Shown: positions 45,501 through 47,162 of the stretch, one piece after another
Layout of the letters: each line of letters opens with the position of its first letter
Position numbering within the stretch: position 1 is the stretch's first letter
From: Candidatus Nanopelagicales bacterium
GTDB taxonomy: Bacteria > Actinomycetota > Actinomycetes > S36-B12 > UBA5976
Assembly (NCBI GenBank): GCA_021742025.1
Contig: JAIOWT010000001.1
Span: 1-47,162 of the forward strand
Length of the DNA stretch: 47,162 nucleotides
Direction: 5' to 3'
Made by a program: the position numbers and the translations under genes
The notes under the pieces: generated by a model
What the model saw: only the letters and a program-made list of their open reading frames with translations
Told to the model about the DNA's origin: nothing
The model's database searches: none

Positions 45501-46672
45501 GTGGAAGTATTAAAGCCTCCTCCACCACCGCCACCGCCGCCAGCGGCACCACCACCACCGCCACCGCCAACTACGTATGCATCGACTGTGCTGGAAGTGT
45601 AGTTACTTGGAACCGTCCAGGTGCACGGTTCAGTGCTTGTGAACTTTAGGATCGTAGCTAGTTTTTCACCGTCGAAAGCAACTGTTTCAGTAGGTATACA
45701 GGCGGAGAAACATTGCGTTTCAACTTCATTTTTTCCTGTTGTTTGCTCTGCTTGCCCAACAATTGATTCAGCGGCCTGGTCAAGTGGCACCTGTCCAACG
45801 CTGGGTAAAAACTTAAATTTGCCAAACAGAATTCTACTGTCGCAGGTGATTACGGTTGGCGCCGCCTCAAACTCATATTGAACACTTGCGTTTGTTAAGT
45901 CTCGAATCAGCAGGCTTTGGTTTCTGCCGTCAGACGTCCGAACATAACTCCAGGGTCCTCTAATTGAACCGTCAAATGTTCTATATCGAACAGTAAATCC
46001 AGCGGGAGTATAACCCTGGGCACCTAGGTATTCGTCCCATTCCACCTCAAATCCGTCACTGAAAACATTTAACCTTGGGCTGTTTGGTTGACTAGCGCTA
46101 CCAAAAGTAGTCATCGATGGGATTGGGTCAGAGTCATTAATCACATATGAAGCTGTTCCTTGCGGAGTGTTACCTAACCCTGCACCTTCTTCTACCAGAT
46201 ATGCCAAAACTCGAGATGAAGGACAATCATCGACTTGCCCGAAGTCTCTCGTTACTCGAATGATTCGAAGATTGTCTAAGACTTGTTCTAACTTCTCAGG
46301 CGTACCGACAAAATTTGCATTCTCGGGCTGGGCTGTCCAACTGATTGGGCTACCCGTGATGTCGGTGACTCCATCTACTGGAATGTCACCTATGTGATCT
46401 AGTAGGCCACATTCCGGAACGATGTCTAGTCTGTAAATCACCGTAGGAGAAGTTTGTAGCAACTGTGTTTCACCCAATAGAACTGATTGGCCACCGACCA
46501 TGTCATCGGATCTGGCAATCAGATCGACAAACAAATTCGGAGCAGTCTCAGGAGCTGCCTTCGCCGGAGGGGCAACTTGCAGCAATGTAATTGCCAGCAC
46601 GGCGCTTAAAGTCGCACTCCAGAAACGCAACAGGCGTCTGCGGATGAGCGACGCGCCTTTGCCTGTGAACAT
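36560..46672 (-). CDS. Giant secreted multidomain surface protein
   Basis: 3370 residues from ATG 46672, chosen over an upstream GTG because GGAGG lies at good spacing. A signal peptide (RRRLLRF basic start, cleavage near PPAKA-APET) directs export. In order: FN3 (about 200-280), Gly-rich block with runs of Gly (360-600), LamG-like region (645-815), Ig-like He_PIG (830-925), FN3 (1540-1690), choice-of-anchor-L-like domain (1705-1945), two more He_PIG-like modules (about 1980-2070, 2405-2495), a GATase-like stretch (2600-2790), FN3 (3110-3200), PPST/PPVT repeats and a Lys-rich end domain. No LPXTG or membrane anchor is seen. Adhesion or prey/particle binding is inferred. Confidence 0.85.
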   Translation of the reverse strand: MFTGKGASLIRRRLLRFWSATLSAVLAITLLQVAPPAKAAPETAPNLFVDLIARSDDMVGGQSVLLGETQLLQTSPTVIYRLDIVPECGLLDHIGDIPVDGVTDITGSPISWTAQPENANFVGTPEKLEQVLDNLRIIRVTRDFGQVDDCPSSRVLAYLVEEGAGLGNTPQGTASYVINDSDPIPSMTTFGSASQPNSPRLNVFSDGFEVEWDEYLGAQGYTPAGFTVRYRTFDGSIRGPWSYVRTSDGRNQSLLIRDLTNASVQYEFEAAPTVITCDSRILFGKFKFLPSVGQVPLDQAAESIVGQAEQTTGKNEVETQCFSACIPTETVAFDGEKLATILKFTSTEPCTWTVPSNYTSSTVDAYVVGGGGGGGAAGGGGGGGGGFNTSTNLPIAINDTWTVRVGTGGAGSDQSSIRGDIGTSSSVTYPGSNGEETITAPGGGGGGTKDNSGHTSGGDGIYTGAPLRLTFGGYGSGSAGAEGLARAQISGQAYGDGGEGGDGSTLGTSFIEEIFASGGGGGAKCLPSDHDLYLNYSGGISGNSGYGGSCQLPEGSSALANTGGGGGGGASDGNGYGGSGGDGGSGIVYIVHTEAPQARYTPSGCFAPVGICEIWYDTTGNQDLTATVISGEPRISFTSDQPLNGSSLQRSIPVVEGGPFDSIEFPVQMSNDYTFFSVARYNKVESGQYRRIFDGVGNNWFSGFHNEVSGIAYHGDISEGVGGYVGGDASTTSRHGFNWVLSTDSKSMYRSNGVLRENVPPMMGSAPMRVAINSGDFGSQSGAPQTSDFQVADILFFNRELSEKEYVAVEAYLSEEYGICVASCSPPAFSTSSQLPDGEVNLQYTETIQAPSPYGNPINFSVVSIDGLPIGFTLNGTTGELTGTLSTAGTLTFTVAATDTATGETAQQEFTITFNGEISPPTLNSHESDVDFGGFEWLRVGAGIGNIVTDVPSEGEPPAILGSGSMRAYWIPNVDADPLTDGIEITCADTSDSSVTTSAGYSILTCEEMDLSSVQPGLTAQIIRNFAASDPWHQISIKLDNDLTESVTGAIAYRIDLASGSNTEIEMTSDGDLYLESADKWFVTTDNSDTNRPASLHYFGTTDGQVYPDGPDSDAGKFWIKKPFTVDSESIQTHRFIDGFTKLGPQETTGEAVIVAMKAADELEHQQWDSSSNILSSDISDVISEDRDLPSLRIQYECRDFGRNLLYPVLVQNDGQPIGCNFSDEINEDLFPSQAQTNKDDDWKRLFKSTFPNATPRLGWACDTCVMTSEGPVEPGLPGSAIADGLPLGFMTSIDGDVVDSIRISPKGFVQLHESGEEDDTNGHMIAAFANQQLNNGILQGEWSQLPDFDFFYWGRTEYQGRLAFVVTWVMIPTLNNESTINEDPTTMQLMFVSDRTESTLGDYFENPDDASVSNVDIVWNFHSIQGEGSSGGIVSSQPPLEGESDTVSTYSGIFDSQLSGLPLISDAFMSDNQTGFVGNGSSGSVECDASCVAGNLLTNRLQSPVDGRYVLGYRTYEIVTDEGDGPPVFPARGIFAPAAPRDVQVVRTVGSSATVSWRAPLPWVLLTLGFDEGTNPIYGYRVEYAVNTRGEDTECDSPGPGPLPQSCAVVFPSVDDPPLSSSDESLIVLGPNDTERISITIPELDEREQYTFRVFAVYSGLEFPNSEEMPIETMEFYSEVRSAPATANEVYGSDLEIVTAASQPSQAFAAQGLAEMLSGNLEVSNATINGSPYPYGQTEKSVGSFTGGETSVGFDSGIILTPLVDARTFQRGSGITTEDSDSKTPRYFLDPAHRSKYEQIAADFTEFMSQQKSWVPGEGYSEVFDCEVEPACAFGTTTLQFDIEKPTENDFLKFEYALAGLESTTFSGESDTAEVYNYPDGFGLFVGGIDQASSCALVPQTDDQTDQERFMSMGNALNSRLATEVGFDSDLNSETVTSVMSCVFDVSEIETDSVTVTMAIANANDENLSTAVFLKTDSIRFEEISINTIDIPAATEGQDYEPLTFTTSGSTPPHSWLAEGLPEGMELTASGELTGRPTESGSFNFTVIAKDINNVVLATQAFTILVIADNRPNRPEDDRFLQGNYVEVGIGGNGHFGSTGSAPDGYHPRDTGGGEGPGDGGSLDRIGFVSDRDKDGWGVGQDDGDFFVPGTPFEGFGVDVGGTSYFNNHQETDIARLSEVTETNSDRQQSTWTSEVMPNGLQVTQVAAVPVDDQRLDVTVTLTNTSSEALEDVYYARQVDNDANVYACQEADSGWNSLNKVVAQASGADGVSLVSSIMLDDCNDEDAPTDLTAPHSYLGMVSTDPNSVAALQGFDNFGPQQAIDFVNGVTQSECEIRGDEFCLPVMIAPGSQAFGDAGIGLGFDLGTIEPGLSNGKTITFSYILSPEQAQEIIDEHNSDNDIVAPVITALRSSFATAVGAPFTLQTNTWLNSSGGAVSYYTISPDLPDGLSLNAETGEITGTPLQAVETSSFTLTAHNLAGSSSVEFLLAATDGPYLFNDMGRVFASWPSVGAELNPEYVYELSTDLGETWGGTFTVEDSSPTLITVEIIGDGISHGSGPVIGDTWMIRVKNLASEAAPWQVSSPFYFGLTGCTSLNPQLKVLMLSTKPNSGTSTRPATSDSEILDAACSSPFVSVEIFDGQGYGEGSVMGSADAWRDALEGIDVVLLPSLVGDDGIWDSDLMSIEAFEVLRNWVFDGGRIVLTGAGSYVNDLNRFAYFDGPEDSLIQSATVLAGTGVRRNYGANTSLPPTLETYGLDGLDLSGLSPDGYLSNYGVTDGLNSTSLVTSFMLAKGWIVALSNDFVDTDASWNKVLKQSIHSSLNPAIIVKEADTFWGMDSAEINGYSINGSDIFEALTGGAVRIGSENSPTTISCINTPSNPAIISKRTEGTTVRCGSVTVDDGIVESPLTVRLTRFFAADSPWVKTSISIDNNDSENYYSNSVWYGGDLGIGNEPLLEVEGQKQNLLEEFNSLSQIAVASDGDNISNDYEAGDGRMVVRVNPSAQSENLAGLGLEGHRTIARNQFWSKTNFSVEPRDSIELSWFESYARYDSGCDRMASLNAWNQVENFLLNSASEITADGFKSNSRLRFPNLSDIDCQAFTQQVDEIQVTDLGRSVRLIWDRVEFADKYEISYRLEGANSWTSLDEITADANDTSTYLVQELSEGLTYEFRVRPIREDRNEAGDTGKGAWTQSGSVTVSTVPAPSTPPSTPPSTPPSTPPSTPPSTPPSTPPVTPPVTPPVTQPVTPPVTSEVPTPQVPSQVVPQKIAQKAPKFPARLTKGKTAKFTMKAPSGLPLKVSSVGKCKTTKVTKTVNVKVLVGKKKVTKKVKLQTGWVVTATTKGVCTVKFANSGDATRNPLAATGKINVN
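36924..37055. repeat. Tandem 12-base repeat encoding a Pro/Thr linker
   Basis: Eleven consecutive 12-base units. Seven are identical (GGTGGCGTGGAT, 36972-37055), preceded by four variants ending in GTTACC (36924-36971). On the coding strand they give PPST and PPVT tetrapeptides, forming a stiff extracellular stalk between the last FN3 domain and the C-terminal domain. Perfect identity suggests recent expansion and likely length variation between strains. Confidence 0.95.
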
Positions 46673-46784
46673 TCGAGCGCCTCCAGTTTGTGCTTCAAAA
46701 AGCACTAAAAACTATGCTGTTTAACCAAAATAGAGGCGTCGGCTTTGAAACCAATCATTCTTTTACCGTTGTTTAACTAAGTCT

Positions 46785-46821
46785 GGGGCTACCCCAACCG
46801 ACCTACTAGGGCTATCCCTAG
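46785..46821. promoter_or_regulatory. Two related inverted repeats between the giant gene and the response regulator
   Basis: GGGGCTACCCC (46785-46795) and CTAGGGCTATCCCTAG (46806-46821) are both palindromes and share GGGCTAYCCC. Their starts are 23 bases apart, about two helical turns, so a dimeric regulator could bind both on the same face. They lie in the 222-base divergent promoter region and are natural targets for the adjacent response regulator, which is an inference. Confidence 0.5.
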
Positions 46822-46894
46822 CAATGTACGAAGTGTCCGTTTTGATTCAGAGAATCTACGAACTAGACATTTAGAACGCGTCATACTTCTATAT

Positions 46895-47162
46895 GTGGAA
46901 AGTCCCCGCTTACTCGTCGTTGAAGATGATGCCTTTACGCGAACTTCGATTGTCGGCGCGCTTTCCAGCAGCGGTATTGAAGTAACTGATGCAGTTGGAA
47001 CTTCGGCAGAAGCAGTCAATTCATTCGAGATAAACAAACCCAACGTTGTTTTACTTGATCTAGATCTCGGATACGGGCCAACAGGATTAGATCTTGCTCG
47101 GGCCTTTAGAATTCGAAATCCAAACATCGGCCTTGTAATGCTCACCACATATTCTGACCCAA
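46895..47162 (+). CDS. Response regulator, receiver domain (cut by window edge)
   Basis: The first 89 codons of a two-component response regulator starting at GTG 46895. The receiver fold is clear: acidic pair Asp11/Asp12 in LLVVEDDAF, phosphoacceptor Asp55 in VVLLDLDLG, and the conserved Thr-containing VMLTTYSDP at the edge. The output domain lies beyond the window; the LDLDLGYGPTGLDLARAF stretch is common in NarL/LuxR-type regulators but does not prove it. It is divergent from the giant surface protein gene and shares its promoter region. Confidence 0.88.
   Translation, partial: MESPRLLVVEDDAFTRTSIVGALSSSGIEVTDAVGTSAEAVNSFEINKPNVVLLDLDLGYGPTGLDLARAFRIRNPNIGLVMLTTYSDP

Noticed and set aside
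44800..45565. GC-rich short repeats that at first sight suggested a CRISPR or microsatellite array.
   Set aside because: They are glycine codon runs of the Gly-rich domain in the giant gene; there are no equal repeats with unique spacers.
46789..47148. A 119-codon minus-strand frame at the right edge.
   Set aside because: It is antisense to the response regulator, whose receiver motifs are convincing on the plus strand.

Overview
The window looks like a chromosomal segment of a moderate-GC, streamlined actinobacterium, possibly an aquatic lineage such as the Nanopelagicales; the genus is a guess. The support is the gene order ahpE, DUF3052, aceE, PucR-type regulator, fabD, fabH, acpP, fabF, accD, DUF3145. 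This is the actinobacterial fatty-acid locus known from Mycobacterium and Streptomyces. DUF5302 and DUF3145, both actinobacterial families, agree. Four convergent gene pairs meet within a few bases, which fits a compact genome.

Layout. 1-270: 5' part of RNase P RNA on the minus strand. 316-5814: a dimethylglycine/sarcosine dehydrogenase-like FAD-GcvT protein, YaaA, RNase HI, a zinc-ribbon coiled-coil protein and a VapBC toxin-antitoxin pair. 5878-5951: tRNA-Val(UAC). 6142-17957: peroxiredoxin, DUF3052, pyruvate dehydrogenase E1, an aldo/keto reductase, a FasR-like regulator, then the fatty-acid genes fabD-fabH-acpP-fabF-accD and DUF3145. fabD carries an unusual C-terminal biotinyl-like domain with Arg at the biotin-lysine position. 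18138-26276: accessory metabolism and membrane genes, including a GNAT/N-acylamino-acid-racemase pair, a thioredoxin-like lipoprotein, a second FAD-GcvT dehydrogenase, a ClC-type protein and a K+ channel. 26315-27130: a soluble Ser/Thr protein kinase.

The main discovery candidate is 27135-35872 on the minus strand, a compact six-gene RiPP (ribosomally made, post-translationally modified peptide) locus. In transcription order it has a 76-residue precursor with a VAGG double-glycine leader and a 14-residue core, a YcaO, a TfuA protein, a very short HlyD-like adaptor, a C39-peptidase ABC transporter and a second NHLM-type ABC transporter. No azoline dehydrogenase, lanthionine synthetase or radical-SAM gene is present. 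The inferred chemistry is therefore YcaO/TfuA backbone thioamidation, then cleavage after Gly-Gly and export through the two ABC proteins. The product looks undescribed to me, but I could not search for it.

36116-46672: a DUF2237 protein and a 3370-residue secreted multidomain surface protein with Gly-rich, LamG-like, Ig-like and FN3 modules and a tandem Pro/Thr repeat. Upstream of it, two related inverted repeats lie between it and a divergent response regulator gene that runs off the right edge.
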